Origin: Microbispora sp. H11081
Lineage (GTDB): Bacteria > Actinomycetota > Actinomycetes > Streptosporangiales > Streptosporangiaceae
Direction of reading: 5' to 3'
DNA length: 64,000 bases
Assembly: GCF_012999535.1 (NCBI RefSeq)
Contig: NZ_JABBWV010000001.1
Coordinates: forward strand, 248,001 to 312,000
Made by a program: the position numbers and the translations under genes. Positions 43,673 to 54,461 of this stretch are shown piece by piece (positions within the stretch are counted from its first letter, which is position 1; each line of letters starts with the position of its first letter). Under the pieces are notes generated by a model that saw only the letters and a program-made list of their open reading frames with translations, did no database searches and had not been told where the DNA came from.

Positions 43673-44877
43673 CCGTTCGCCTTCTCACCAACATCGGCAG
43701 GCTCTGGACCGGCCACGATGTGTGCAGCAACGCCGCGATCCTGGTGCACAACGACCGGATCGCGTGGGTCGGCCGTGCCGCCGACCTCCCCGAGAGCGTT
43801 CCAGGAGTCGTGGACGACATCGTCGACGTCGACCACGTGGAGAATCTCGGCGGTGCGCTCGTCACGCCCGGCCTGATCGACGCGCACACCCACCCCGTCT
43901 ACGCCGGCAACCGGTACGCCGAGATGGCGATGCGTTCCGGCGGGTCCAGCTCCTCCGCCATCGCCGCGGCGGGCGGCGGCATCGGCTCGACCGTCACCGT
44001 GACGCGCGGCACCGACCCCTGGACCCTGTGCAACGGCGTCCGTGAGCGGTTGCGCGAGTGGCTGCTCGGCGGCACGACGACCGTCGAGGCCAAGACCGGC
44101 TACCACCTGACCCGCGACGGCGAACTGGCCGACGTGCGGCTCCTGCGCGAGCTCGAGAAAGAGCCGATGATGCCGCGGGTCCACGTCACGTTCCTGGCGG
44201 CCCACGTGGTGCCGCCGGAATACTTCGGCCGCCAGCGCGACTACGTCGAGGCGGTGGCCTCCTGGTGCGCGGACGCCGCGGGCGCCGGGGCCGACAGCGT
44301 CGACGTCTACTGCGACGACGGCCACTTCACCGCGGAGGAGGCCCGCTGGGTGCTGGCCTCCGGCCGCAACGTCGGCCTGCTGCCGCGCATCCACGCCGGC
44401 GCCTACAACCGGCGCGGCGCCGTCCAGCTCGCGGCCGAGATGGGCTGCGCCTCCGCCGACCTGCTCCACCACGCCTCGGACGAGGACATCGCGATGATGG
44501 CGAGGTACGGCGTGCCCGCCGTCGTCTGCCCGGGCGCCGCCCTGCAGGTGGGCCACCTCCCGCCGGTGCGCCGGATGCTGGCCCAGGGCGTCCCCGTAGC
44601 GCTCGGCAGCGACCACAACCCCGGTCACTGCGGCATCACCTCGATGTCCCTGGTCATCAGCCTGGCGGTGGCGGCGTTCGGCATGAGCGTCGGAGACGCT
44701 CTGCGGGCCGCGACCCTCGGCGGCGCCCAGGTCCTCGGCGCTCCCGACCGCGGCATCCTCGCGCCCGGCCGTCTCGCCGACATCGTCCAGTGGGACGCCG
44801 ACCACGAGGGCGCGTTCGCCTGGTCGTTCGGCCTCAAGCCGCGTCGCGTCTGGCGGGGTGGCGTCCCCGTCCAGTGA
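43669..44877 (+). CDS. hutI: Imidazolonepropionase HutI
   Basis: Amidohydrolase that opens imidazolonepropionate to N-formimidoylglutamate in histidine breakdown. The metal motif is DAHTHPVYAGNR, followed by TTTVEAKTGYHL (substrate Lys-Thr-Gly), RIHAGAYNRRG, LLHHASDED and the conserved aspartate in GSDHNPGH. Length (402) is normal. In many actinobacteria hutI sits with hutU, hutH or a formimidoylglutamate deiminase; none is present here, so the pathway must be completed from elsewhere. Its start overlaps a small upstream ORF. Confidence 0.92.
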   Translation: MTVRLLTNIGRLWTGHDVCSNAAILVHNDRIAWVGRAADLPESVPGVVDDIVDVDHVENLGGALVTPGLIDAHTHPVYAGNRYAEMAMRSGGSSSSAIAAAGGGIGSTVTVTRGTDPWTLCNGVRERLREWLLGGTTTVEAKTGYHLTRDGELADVRLLRELEKEPMMPRVHVTFLAAHVVPPEYFGRQRDYVEAVASWCADAAGAGADSVDVYCDDGHFTAEEARWVLASGRNVGLLPRIHAGAYNRRGAVQLAAEMGCASADLLHHASDEDIAMMARYGVPAVVCPGAALQVGHLPPVRRMLAQGVPVALGSDHNPGHCGITSMSLVISLAVAAFGMSVGDALRAATLGGAQVLGAPDRGILAPGRLADIVQWDADHEGAFAWSFGLKPRRVWRGGVPVQ

Positions 44878-44943
44878 GGCCCAGGCCTCCCGTCCGGGGT
44901 GGTCGCGGGGCGCGCCAGGCGGGCGCCCGGGTTGACGAAAAGG

Positions 44944-44971
44944 TTGCCAGGCGATCACCACTGGGTAATCT
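44944..44971 (+). promoter_or_regulatory. Promoter of degV (leaderless)
   Basis: TTGCCA (44944-44949) and TAATCT (44966-44971) are 16 bp apart, and the -10 element ends 6 nt before the degV ATG. Transcription would begin at or next to the start codon. Confidence 0.65.
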
Positions 44972-44977
44972 CGCGGT

Positions 44978-45826
44978 ATGTCGCCATCCGTCGCCGTCGT
45001 CACCGATTCCACGGCGTACCTCGGCGCCGAGGCGACCGGCAGGTGGAACATCGCCGTCGTACCGGTTCAGGTGCTCCTGGGGGATCGTCAACTCGACGAT
45101 GTGACCCCGTTCGACGCCGGTCTTCTCACGCACGCTCTCAAGGACCGCTCGCCGATCGTCACGTCGCGTCCGGCCCCCGAGCGCTTCGCGGACGTCTATC
45201 GGCGGGCCGCGGCGGACGGCGCCTCCGCGATCGTGTCTGTGCACTTGTCCGGCGCGCTGTCCGGCACCGCCGACTCCGCGCGTCTGGCCGCGCGTGAGTC
45301 CCCCGTTCCGGTCGAGGTCGTCGACAGCGGGTCGGTGGCCATGGGGCTCGGCTTCGCCGTGCTCGCCGCCGCCCGGGCGGCCGAGGCGGGAGCACCGGCG
45401 GCCGAGGTGGCCGGTGTCGCCCGCGACCGGGCCGCCGCCACCAGCACGTTCTTCTACGTCGAGACGCTCGACTACCTGCGTCGCGGCGGCCGGATCGGCC
45501 GCGTGACCAACCTCCTGGGGTCGGCGCTGTCGATCAAGCCGCTGCTGAGCGTGGCGGACGGCGAGATCGGCGTGCTGGAGAAGGTCCGCACCGCAGGCCG
45601 CGCCCTGGCCCGCCTGGAGGACCTGGCCGTCGAGGCGGCAGGGAACCGGCCGGTCGACGTCGCCGTGCAGCATCTGATGGCGGCCGAGCGGGCCGAGACG
45701 CTCACGAAGGAGCTGACGGCGCGGGTGCCCAGGCTCGTCCGGCTGTGGGTGGCCGAGATAGGCCCGGTGCTCGGCGCCCACGTCGGCCCCGGCATGCTCG
45801 GGGTCACCGTGGCACCCGTGGACTGA
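44978..45826 (+). CDS. DegV family fatty-acid-binding protein
   Basis: A 282-residue cytoplasmic protein of the DegV/FakB family, whose members hold a fatty acid between two domains and in Firmicutes present it to the kinase FakA. Typical blocks: VAVVTDSTAYL, VVPVQVLLGDRQLDD, TSRPAPERFADVYRRA, VHLSGALSGTADSARLAA, VDSGSVAMGLGFAVLAAARAAEAG, TLDYLRRGGRIGR and SALSIKPLLSVADGEI. No FakA-like kinase is in the window. The start is leaderless (TAATCT 6 nt upstream). It precedes comEA, as is common in actinobacteria. Confidence 0.9.
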   Translation: MSPSVAVVTDSTAYLGAEATGRWNIAVVPVQVLLGDRQLDDVTPFDAGLLTHALKDRSPIVTSRPAPERFADVYRRAAADGASAIVSVHLSGALSGTADSARLAARESPVPVEVVDSGSVAMGLGFAVLAAARAAEAGAPAAEVAGVARDRAAATSTFFYVETLDYLRRGGRIGRVTNLLGSALSIKPLLSVADGEIGVLEKVRTAGRALARLEDLAVEAAGNRPVDVAVQHLMAAERAETLTKELTARVPRLVRLWVAEIGPVLGAHVGPGMLGVTVAPVD

Positions 45827-45873
45827 TCCTCCCGAGGCCGCGCCCGGTCCCTGCGCGCGGTCGAGGTTCGGGG

Positions 45874-45882
45874 TTGTCCACA
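45874..45882 (+). promoter_or_regulatory. Single DnaA-box sequence upstream of comEA
   Basis: TTGTCCACA matches the DnaA box consensus of high-GC actinobacteria exactly. Only one copy is present, 20 bp before the comEA start, so it may mark DnaA-linked control or be chance. It is not an origin. Confidence 0.35.
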
Positions 45883-45901
45883 GAACCGCGTTCGGGAGCG
45901 A

Positions 45902-47104
45902 ATGAGCCCCTGGCGGGCGCCTACCGTCCTCGGCGTGCGAAGCAAGGAGTCTCGCGGGGCCGCGCGCGGTGTCGTCGTCGGCGAGTCCCGCCTGCGCGGG
46001 CTGCTGCGACCTTTCGATCCCGTGCCCCCGTCCGTCCGCCTGCGGTCGACGCCGGCCCCGCCAGGGCCGCCGCCGTCGTTCGGCGCGCCCCACGTCGTCC
46101 GTACGGAGCCCTACGTGCCGGATCACCCGCAGGAGGCGGCCGGTCCGCGCCGGTGGGAGCCCCAGGGCCCGGCAGAGGAGTTCACCGGCGAGTGGGACGG
46201 CCGCGCCGACGCCCCGCACCGGGAGGGCGCCCCGGTGATGCCGGAGGTGTTCACCGAGGAGTACGAGGATCGGGCGGGGGAGCCGGAGGCGTCCGCGCGT
46301 GACCTGCGAACGCTGGGACGGGCGGCGCTGGAACGGGCGGCGCTGGGACGGGCGGCGCTGGGGCGGGCGTCTGTCGGCCGCGCGCTGCCACGGCTGGATC
46401 CGGGCATGCCCGGGGTGCGACTGCTGTCGGCCGCAGGCGTCCTGGCTGTGATCGTCACCGGGATACTGGTCTGGCGGTCGAGGCCGGTGGCCGAGCCGAT
46501 CGCCCCGCCGGTCCCGGCCGCCGCGGTCCGCGATCTCCCTATGACCGCCGCCACCGCAGCCACCGCCGATCCCGACGCCGTTGCCAGGGCCGTTCCGGGG
46601 GCCGGCCCGGGGGCCGGTGCGACGGCCTATGTCGCGGGTGCCGGCACGGCCGCTGCCGCCACACCCGGCTCACCCGCGCGGGTCGTCGTGTACGTCACGG
46701 GCAAGGTCCGCGACCCCGGGGTGTACGTCCTCGTGGCGGGCTCGCGGGTCGCGGACGCGATCGAGGCCGCGGGCGGGCTCAGGAAGGGCGCGAAGCCGGG
46801 TGGCGTCAACCTGGCCCGGCGCCTGACCGACGGAGAGCAGATCGTGGCCGGAAGCCCGGCGACGGCCGGACCGGGCTCCTCCTCGGGGGCCACCCCCGGC
46901 ACGCCAGGAGCGGGGGTGGTGAGCCTCAACACCGCCACGGCGGAGCAGTTCGACGCGTTGCCAGGGATCGGTGCCGTGCTCGCGCAGCGGATCGTCGACT
47001 ACCGCGACGCCCACGGGGGCTTCCAGAGCGTCGACCAACTGAAGGAGGTTCCCGGCATCGGAGACAGCAAGTTCGCCGAGATGCGCGACAAGGTCACCCT
47101 GTGA
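45902..47104 (+). CDS. comEA: ComEA-like DNA-binding membrane protein
   Basis: A 400-residue DNA receptor homologue. About 170 disordered N-terminal residues (cytoplasmic) come first, then one membrane segment (VRLLSAAGVLAVIVTGILVW), an Ala/Gly-rich linker, a SLBB domain (VVVYVTGKVRDPGVYVLVAGSRVADAIEAAGGLRKGA) and a C-terminal helix-hairpin-helix pair (LNTATAEQFDALPGIGAVLAQRIVDYR and LKEVPGIGDSKFAEM) that binds DNA. A 15-bp tandem repeat lies in the disordered part. ATG 45902 is used; GTG 45935 is possible. Its stop overlaps the GTG of comEC. Natural competence is not demonstrated for most organisms with this pair. Confidence 0.88.
   Translation: MSPWRAPTVLGVRSKESRGAARGVVVGESRLRGLLRPFDPVPPSVRLRSTPAPPGPPPSFGAPHVVRTEPYVPDHPQEAAGPRRWEPQGPAEEFTGEWDGRADAPHREGAPVMPEVFTEEYEDRAGEPEASARDLRTLGRAALERAALGRAALGRASVGRALPRLDPGMPGVRLLSAAGVLAVIVTGILVWRSRPVAEPIAPPVPAAAVRDLPMTAATAATADPDAVARAVPGAGPGAGATAYVAGAGTAAAATPGSPARVVVYVTGKVRDPGVYVLVAGSRVADAIEAAGGLRKGAKPGGVNLARRLTDGEQIVAGSPATAGPGSSSGATPGTPGAGVVSLNTATAEQFDALPGIGAVLAQRIVDYRDAHGGFQSVDQLKEVPGIGDSKFAEMRDKVTL
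46313..46372 (+). repeat. 15-bp tandem repeat inside comEA
   Basis: Four units of CTGGGACGGGCGGCG or close variants start at 46313, 46328, 46343 and 46358, encoding a five-residue period (LGRAA, LERAA, LGRAA, LGRAS) in the disordered cytoplasmic head. Confidence 0.8.
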
Positions 47105-49698
47105 TCGCCGCAGGCCGGTCCGGCGGCGGTCCCGAGGACGGGCGGGCCGACCCGGCCGGATCCGCCGGATCCGCCGGATCCGCGGGACAGGCCGGACAGG
47201 TCGCACGGGTCGGTTCGGCGGCGCTGGCCGCTCCGGCCGTGGCCGCCTGGCTCACGGCACTCGTGGTGCTGGGCTGCCCCGCCGGGGCCGGAGGAGTCGT
47301 GGCGCTTGCAGCCGCCGTGGCGGGCGTCGTCACGTGGGCGGTGACGAGGCGGGCGCCGCACCGCGACGCGGGACGGGACGGGGACGGCGACGCGGAGTGG
47401 GACGGGGACGGCGAGGCGGGCTCGCGTGCCGAGCGGGAGGCCGCCGGCGGCCTCGCCGGTCCGGAGGGAACGCCGGGGGCCGCCGCCAGGGTCGCGACGG
47501 CGGTGCTCGCGGCCGTGGCCGTGACGGCGGCGGTCACCGCGTTCACGGTTCTCACGGTGACCACCGGGCCTGTGCCGGACCTGGCACGCCGCCACGCCAT
47601 GGTGACCGCCGAGGCCGAGATCAGCGACGACCCGCGCATCCGGCCGCACCAGGGCGGGGTGGCCCGGCGGGACACCGCTGTCGTCCGGGCCAGGTTGCTG
47701 CTCGTGTCGGCCGCCCGGGAGCGATACGCCGTGGACGTGCCCGCCGTGCTGCTCGGCCCCGCGGAAGGATGGCGTCCGCTGCTGCCCAGCCAGCGGATCC
47801 GGGTGCGGGGACGGCTGAGCCCGGCGGAGGGCGGTGAGCCGGTCGCGGCGGTGCTGCTCGTCCGAGGGCCGCCCCAGCCGATCGGCGCGCCCTCGGCCCT
47901 GCAGCGTGCCGCGGGAGCGTTGCGCGCGGGTCTGCGGGAGGCGAGCGACGTGCTGCCCGACGACCAGCGCGGGCTGCTGCCCGGCCTGGTGGTCGGCGAC
48001 GTGTCGCGCCTGGACGAGGAGGTGCGGCTCGACCTGGCGACGGCGGGGCTCGGTCATCTCACCGCCGTGTCCGGCACCAACCTCGCGATCGTGGCCGGAG
48101 CCGTGCTGGTGCTCGGGCGCTTCGCCGGCCTGCCCCTGGTTCTCAGGGCCGTCTTCGCGGTCGTCGCGATGATCGCGTTTTCGGTCGTCGCGAGACCGTC
48201 GCCGAGCGTGCTGCGCGCTCTCGTCATGGGAACGGTCGCGGCAGTGGCCCTCGGCACGGGCCGCGCCAGGGACGGCGTGGCGGCCCTGTCGGCGACCGTG
48301 CTCGGACTGGTCGTGTTCGATCCCGGGCTATCCCGGCAGTGGGGCTTCGCGCTGTCGGTGTTCGCGACCGGCGGCATCCTGGTGCTCGCGCCCCGGTGGC
48401 GTGACCGCCTGACGGCGCGCCGGGTGCCCCGCCTGCTCGCCGAGGCCCTGGCCGTGACCGCCGCGGCGCAGGCGGCGGTCACGCCCCTGCTGGTGCTGAT
48501 GTCAGGACGCCTCGATCTTGCCGCGATCCCGGCCAACCTGCTCGCGGAGCCTGCGGTGGCGCCCGCGACCGTGCTGGGGTTCGGGGCCGCCGTGGTCGCC
48601 CCGGTGAGCATGGACCTGGCCCGGTTGCTGGTGCGTCCCGCCGGGTGGGCCGTCGGCTGGATCATCACCGTGGCACAGCGGGCCGCGGACCTTCCGTTCG
48701 CCTCGGCGCCGTGGCTCGGAGGAGTGGCGGGCCTCGCCGCGCTCGCGGCGGCGGTCGTCGCCGGCTGGTTCGTCCTGCGGCGCAGGACGCGCAGGCGTCT
48801 GGCGGCGGCGCTCGCGGCCGGCGCCCTGCTCGCCGCGCTTGTCGCGGTGCCGGTGGTGTCGCCCTGGCCGCCGCCGGGATGGCTCATGGTCGTCTGCGAC
48901 GTCGGCCAGGGCGACGCGATGGCGCTGGCGGCCGGTCCCGGGCGGGCGGTGGTGGTCGACGCCGGGCCGAGCCCGGGCCCCACAGACCGGTGTCTGCGCG
49001 CTCTCGGAGTGCGGCAGGTGCCGCTCGTCGTCCTCACCCACCCTCACCTCGACCACGTCGGCGGACTGCCGGGGGTGCTGCGCGACCGCGCGGTGGGGGC
49101 GGTGGTCGTGAGCCCTGGCCGCGTCCCGGAGGGCGAGGCCGGCCGCGTCTCCGGCCGGCTCAGGGCGGCCGGGATCCCGGAGTGGCAGGCCGTCCCTGGG
49201 ATGCGATGGCGGTTCGGGCCGAGCGAGATCACCGTGCTCGCCCCCGAGGCCGGCGCGCAGGCGCGTGGCCGGGGTGAGGGATCGACGGCGAACAACGCCA
49301 GCGTCGTGCTGCTGGTCCGCTGGCGCACGCGGCCCGGTGGAGCGGCGGGCCCGGACGGGACGCCCATCGGCGCGGCCCTGCTCGCCGGGGACCTGGAGAC
49401 CGAGGCGCAGGAGGCCATGGTGCGGCGCGGCCTGCCACGGGTCGATCTGCTGAAGGTTCCCCACCACGGGTCGCCGAGACAGGCCCCGGCCTTCCTCGCC
49501 GGCACGGGCGCGCGGGCCGCCCTGATCAGCGTCGGGGCGGTCAACGACTACGGGCATCCCGCTCCGCCGACGCTGCGGCGCCTGCACTGGCTCGGCATGC
49601 GGCCCTACCGCACAGACCTGTCGGGGGACATCGCCGTCGTCGCCGTCCACGACCGCCTCGCCGTGGTCGTACGGGGCAGACGGGCACAGTCCGGATGA
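47101..49698 (+). CDS. comEC: ComEC/Rec2 DNA-uptake channel protein
   Basis: An 865-residue polytopic membrane protein. After a 9-bp-repeat-encoded Gly/Ser/Ala stretch (47155-47199) come membrane helices and the Competence domain (LPGLVVGDVSRLDEEVRLDLATAGLGHLTAVSGTNLAIV). More helices follow, then a C-terminal metallo-beta-lactamase domain (VCDVGQGDAMALAAGPGRAVVVDAG, LTHPHLDHVGGLPGVL, LLKVPHHGS) that probably degrades or processes the incoming strand. GTG 47101 overlaps the comEA stop (GTGA), so the two are translated together. A start further in is possible because the first 100 residues are not conserved. Confidence 0.92.
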   Translation: MIAAGRSGGGPEDGRADPAGSAGSAGSAGQAGQVARVGSAALAAPAVAAWLTALVVLGCPAGAGGVVALAAAVAGVVTWAVTRRAPHRDAGRDGDGDAEWDGDGEAGSRAEREAAGGLAGPEGTPGAAARVATAVLAAVAVTAAVTAFTVLTVTTGPVPDLARRHAMVTAEAEISDDPRIRPHQGGVARRDTAVVRARLLLVSAARERYAVDVPAVLLGPAEGWRPLLPSQRIRVRGRLSPAEGGEPVAAVLLVRGPPQPIGAPSALQRAAGALRAGLREASDVLPDDQRGLLPGLVVGDVSRLDEEVRLDLATAGLGHLTAVSGTNLAIVAGAVLVLGRFAGLPLVLRAVFAVVAMIAFSVVARPSPSVLRALVMGTVAAVALGTGRARDGVAALSATVLGLVVFDPGLSRQWGFALSVFATGGILVLAPRWRDRLTARRVPRLLAEALAVTAAAQAAVTPLLVLMSGRLDLAAIPANLLAEPAVAPATVLGFGAAVVAPVSMDLARLLVRPAGWAVGWIITVAQRAADLPFASAPWLGGVAGLAALAAAVVAGWFVLRRRTRRRLAAALAAGALLAALVAVPVVSPWPPPGWLMVVCDVGQGDAMALAAGPGRAVVVDAGPSPGPTDRCLRALGVRQVPLVVLTHPHLDHVGGLPGVLRDRAVGAVVVSPGRVPEGEAGRVSGRLRAAGIPEWQAVPGMRWRFGPSEITVLAPEAGAQARGRGEGSTANNASVVLLVRWRTRPGGAAGPDGTPIGAALLAGDLETEAQEAMVRRGLPRVDLLKVPHHGSPRQAPAFLAGTGARAALISVGAVNDYGHPAPPTLRRLHWLGMRPYRTDLSGDIAVVAVHDRLAVVVRGRRAQSG

Positions 49699-49850
49699 GG
49701 AGGCCGGACAGGCGGGCGAACCGGCGCGACCGCCCGTGCCACCATGACGGCGGAGAAGAGCGTGCCGCCGTTCAAGCAGGACGGGCCCTGCCTCGCGCGG
49801 CCTGGTGGGCGGATGTGCCGCGGGCGCGTGAGCGTGGCATGCTGCGGGAC

Positions 49851-50816
49851 ATGGCGAATCCAGCACCCGTGACCCTGGTCGTCGGCGACGAGGAGTTCCT
49901 GGCCGACCGCGCCGTGGGCTCCATCGTGGCGGCGGTCCGCGCCGAGGACCCGGGGGCGGAGCTGTACGACCTCCAGGGAGGCAAGGTGCAGCCGGGAGAG
50001 CTGACCGGACTCGCCTCCCCCTCGTTGTTCGGCGACCGATCGATCATCGTGATCCGGGGTGCGCAGGACCTCTCGAAGGACGTCGTCGCCGAGGTCGTCA
50101 AATATTGCGCCCACCCGCCCGACGACACGGTGCTCGTGCTGGCCCACCCCGGCGGCGTCAAGGGGAAGGCCCTGGTGGACGGCGTGAAGAAGGCGGGCGC
50201 CGACGTCGTCACGCTCGCCAAGCCGACCAAGGCGGGAGAGCGGCTCGACTTCATCAAGGCCGAGGTCCGCGGGCACGGCCGTTCGATCTCACCGTCCGCG
50301 GCCCAGGCGCTGCTCGACGCCGTAGGCAGCGATCTTCGCGAACTGGCGGCCGCCTGCGGCCAGCTCGCCTTCGACACCGAGGGCAAGAACATCGACGACG
50401 CGGCGGTCGCGAGGTACTACCGGGGGCGCGCCGAGGTCAGCGGCTTCACGATCGCCGACCTGGCGATCGAGGGCCGGTTGGGCGAGGCGCTGGAACAGGT
50501 CCGGTGGGCCCTCGCCACGGGTGTGGCGCCTGTGCTGATCGTCAGCGCGCTGGCGGGGGGGCTGCGCTCACTGGCCAAGGTGGGCGGGGCGCCCCGCAAC
50601 CTGCGCGGCGGCCAGCTCGCGAGTCACGTGGGCATGCCGCCATGGAAGATCGACCGGGTCAAGCGCCAGCTCGGCGGCTGGGGGCCGGAGGGCATCTCCG
50701 CCGCTATGCAGGCCGTGGCCGCCACCGACGAGCAGGTCAAGGGTGGCGGCACCGATCCGGCGTACGCGCTGGAGAAGGCGATCCACACGATCGTGGCCAG
50801 CCGCGGCACCCGCTGA
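49851..50816 (+). CDS. holA: DNA polymerase III subunit delta
   Basis: Clamp-loader subunit that opens the beta clamp, 321 residues. It begins PVTLVVGDEEFLADRAVGSIVAAV and contains LTGLASPSLFGDRSIIVIRGAQDLSKD. The collar helices follow (PSAAQALLDAVGSDLRELAAACGQLAF, FTIADLAIEGRLGEALEQVRWAL), ending GGGTDPAYALEKAIHTIVASRG. ATG 49851 is chosen because CATGCT ends 7 nt upstream, a leaderless arrangement; the open frame from 49695 is not conserved. It is convergent with rpsT, with a strong terminator between. Confidence 0.92.
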   Translation: MANPAPVTLVVGDEEFLADRAVGSIVAAVRAEDPGAELYDLQGGKVQPGELTGLASPSLFGDRSIIVIRGAQDLSKDVVAEVVKYCAHPPDDTVLVLAHPGGVKGKALVDGVKKAGADVVTLAKPTKAGERLDFIKAEVRGHGRSISPSAAQALLDAVGSDLRELAAACGQLAFDTEGKNIDDAAVARYYRGRAEVSGFTIADLAIEGRLGEALEQVRWALATGVAPVLIVSALAGGLRSLAKVGGAPRNLRGGQLASHVGMPPWKIDRVKRQLGGWGPEGISAAMQAVAATDEQVKGGGTDPAYALEKAIHTIVASRGTR

Positions 50817-50921
50817 GCCGCGCCGCGACCGGCCCGGGTGCGGGCGGGGTTCCCCGGGTGCCCGCGGTGGCCTTCGTCGTCCGGCGCCGGGCAGCGGCGC
50901 TGTAGCGGCGGGTACGCGAAA

Positions 50922-50954
50922 ACGCCGCATCTCCCCACGAGGGAGATGCGGCGT
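50922..50954 (-). terminator. Intrinsic terminator of rpsT
   Basis: A perfect 14-bp stem (arms 50922-50935 and 50941-50954, 5-nt loop). Read on the minus strand it is followed by TTTT, making a classical factor-independent terminator, a rarity in this window. It begins 14 bp after the rpsT stop and could also end holA transcripts. Confidence 0.85.
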
Positions 50955-50968
50955 GCGCCAGGCGAGTG

Positions 50969-51241
50969 TTACTTGGCGGCCTGCAGGCTGGCGGCGCGCT
51001 TGGCGATCGCCGACTTGCGGTTGGCGGCCTGGTTCTTGTGAATGACGCCCTTGCTGACGGCCTTGTCGAGCTGCCGGGACGCGGCCTGGAGCGCGACGAG
51101 GGCGTCGTCCACGTTGCCCTGGTCGGCGGCCTCGCGGAACTTGCGGACCGCGGTCTTCAGGGACGACTTGACGGCCTTGTTGCGCAGCCGGTGCTTCTCG
51201 TTCTGCCGGTTGCGCTTGATCTGGGACTTGATGTTCGCCAC
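50969..51241 (-). CDS. rpsT: 30S ribosomal protein S20
   Basis: A 90-residue primary 16S rRNA-binding protein, starting [21 protein letters not shown] and continuing with the basic helical bundle ([37 protein letters not shown]). Position between holA and lepA on the opposite strand is the usual actinobacterial arrangement. A vegetative promoter lies about 80-110 bp upstream and a strong terminator follows. Confidence 0.97.
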   Translation of the reverse strand: MANIKSQIKRNRQNEKHRLRNKAVKSSLKTAVRKFREAADQGNVDDALVALQAASRQLDKAVSKGVIHKNQAANRKSAIAKRAASLQAAK

Positions 51242-51320
51242 GAAGAAAGCCTCGAGATGTTAAGTCTTGGTCGGATGGGGCGCGCGGGCTCGTGAGAGGG
51301 CGCGCCACACGCAGTTGGAC

Positions 51321-51350
51321 AGGATACCAACAGCCCGGGCCGCCGCTCAA
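51321..51350 (-). promoter_or_regulatory. Promoter of rpsT
   Basis: On the minus strand TTGAGC (51345-51350) and TATCCT (51321-51326) are 18 bp apart, a good housekeeping promoter. It leaves an untranslated leader of about 75 nt before rpsT, long enough for the S20 autoregulation known in enteric bacteria. Confidence 0.6.
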
Positions 51351-51380
51351 ATCCGCGACGGCAGGACCGCCCCGCTCATG

Positions 51381-52457
51381 CTATCGCGACGCGAGCGCCG
51401 CGGTCCGCACACCAGCCATCCCGCCCTGCGATTCGGCCGCCCCTCCGGGGCCGCCGCGCACCCAGGCGCTCTCGTATTCCTTCCAGTCCTGCTCCGTGGC
51501 CGCGAAGTCGACGTACAACGCGAGGCCGAACTCGGTGCGGGGGCCGTGGTCGCTGAGCGCGAGCCGGGCGCCGTCCGCGGCGGCCTCGACGCTCTCGGCC
51601 CAGTCGCCCCACCAGACGCCGTGGTCGTGGTACGCCGGAGCCCCGATGAGCAGGGTCTTGTCCTCGGGCACCAGGTCGAGGGCGAGCGCGGCCTGCCGTC
51701 TGACGTAGCCGCCGTACAGAGAGGTGAGCGGCGTCCACGAGTCGTACGTCATGATCGCCACCTGGTCGGTGAGGGCCACCACCCGGCGGAAGTAGTCCGG
51801 CGTCCAGTACTTGTCGTGGCCGATGGCCAGCGCGGTGGGGGCGCGCAGGGCGGGCAGCGGCTCGATCTGCTGTGTGGCGACCGACAGCGGCCGGGCGCCG
51901 ATGGCCGCCCGCGTCTCACTCAGGACGCTGAGGAACGGCCCGTCCCCGTCGTCGACGGGCTCGAAGTCGTAGTGGATCCCGTCGAACCCGAGGTTGGCGA
52001 GGTCGCGGGCCCCGGCGACGACCCGCGCCCGGGTGGCCGTGTCGGCCAGGCTCAGGTGGGGCTTGCCGTTGTCGTTGACCGTCTGGCCGAGCCAGGCGGA
52101 CACGCGGACTCCGGGCACGTTCTCCCGCCACCATTTCAGGAAATTTCTGGCATTGGGGTAGCGATCGGGGGGCAAGGTCCCGTCGTACTCGAACGGCCCG
52201 CTGTGGACGTACACGTCCCTGATGCCGCTCGCGCGCAGGCGTACGGCGAGGGCGCGCACGTCGGCCTCGGTGCGGCGGCCGTCCACCCACGCGTGGCCCA
52301 TCCACAGGGCGTCGTGGCCGGTCGTCCTGGCCCAGCCGGCGGGCGTACCGGCGTACTGGAGGCGCAGCGCGGCGGCGCCGGCCAGCCCGAGCGCGAGCGG
52401 AACGGCCACGACGGCGGCGGCCAGGCGTATAACTCGTCTGGTGGTCAAGGCAAGCAC
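51381..52457 (-). CDS. Membrane-anchored GH18-like glycoside hydrolase
   Basis: A 358-residue protein with an N-terminal membrane anchor or signal ([23 protein letters not shown]) and a TIM-barrel-like body. [12 protein letters not shown] corresponds to the GH18 motif DGxDxDxE, with the proton donor Glu 166 kept but the middle Asp replaced by His. [10 protein letters not shown] and [13 protein letters not shown] match later barrel strands. This pattern occurs in family 18 proteins outside true chitinases, so the substrate may be cell-wall glycan; that is inference. GTG 52457 is chosen by position of the hydrophobic segment; no good ribosome site is visible. It is divergent from lepA. Confidence 0.65.
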   Translation of the reverse strand: MLALTTRRVIRLAAAVVAVPLALGLAGAAALRLQYAGTPAGWARTTGHDALWMGHAWVDGRRTEADVRALAVRLRASGIRDVYVHSGPFEYDGTLPPDRYPNARNFLKWWRENVPGVRVSAWLGQTVNDNGKPHLSLADTATRARVVAGARDLANLGFDGIHYDFEPVDDGDGPFLSVLSETRAAIGARPLSVATQQIEPLPALRAPTALAIGHDKYWTPDYFRRVVALTDQVAIMTYDSWTPLTSLYGGYVRRQAALALDLVPEDKTLLIGAPAYHDHGVWWGDWAESVEAAADGARLALSDHGPRTEFGLALYVDFAATEQDWKEYESAWVRGGPGGAAESQGGMAGVRTAALASR

Positions 52458-52552
52458 CCGGACATGCCACCATGGAGGGTGGCTGGTTCGCCAGCCTCGG
52501 GAGGGCCCGCCGAGCGAGACGAGGAGGCCCGATCGACCAGCAGTCATCCAAC

Positions 52553-54394
<1,842 letters not shown>

Positions 54395-54461
54395 GCCTGT
54401 CCGGATTGACCACAACTTAATGGTGTGGCGCCTAAACCTGACGATCGATTAACGTTTGGGC

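Noticed and set aside
45840-45901. Replication origin suggested by a DnaA box
   Set aside because: Only one box is seen, with no cluster and no dnaA, dnaN or gyr genes.
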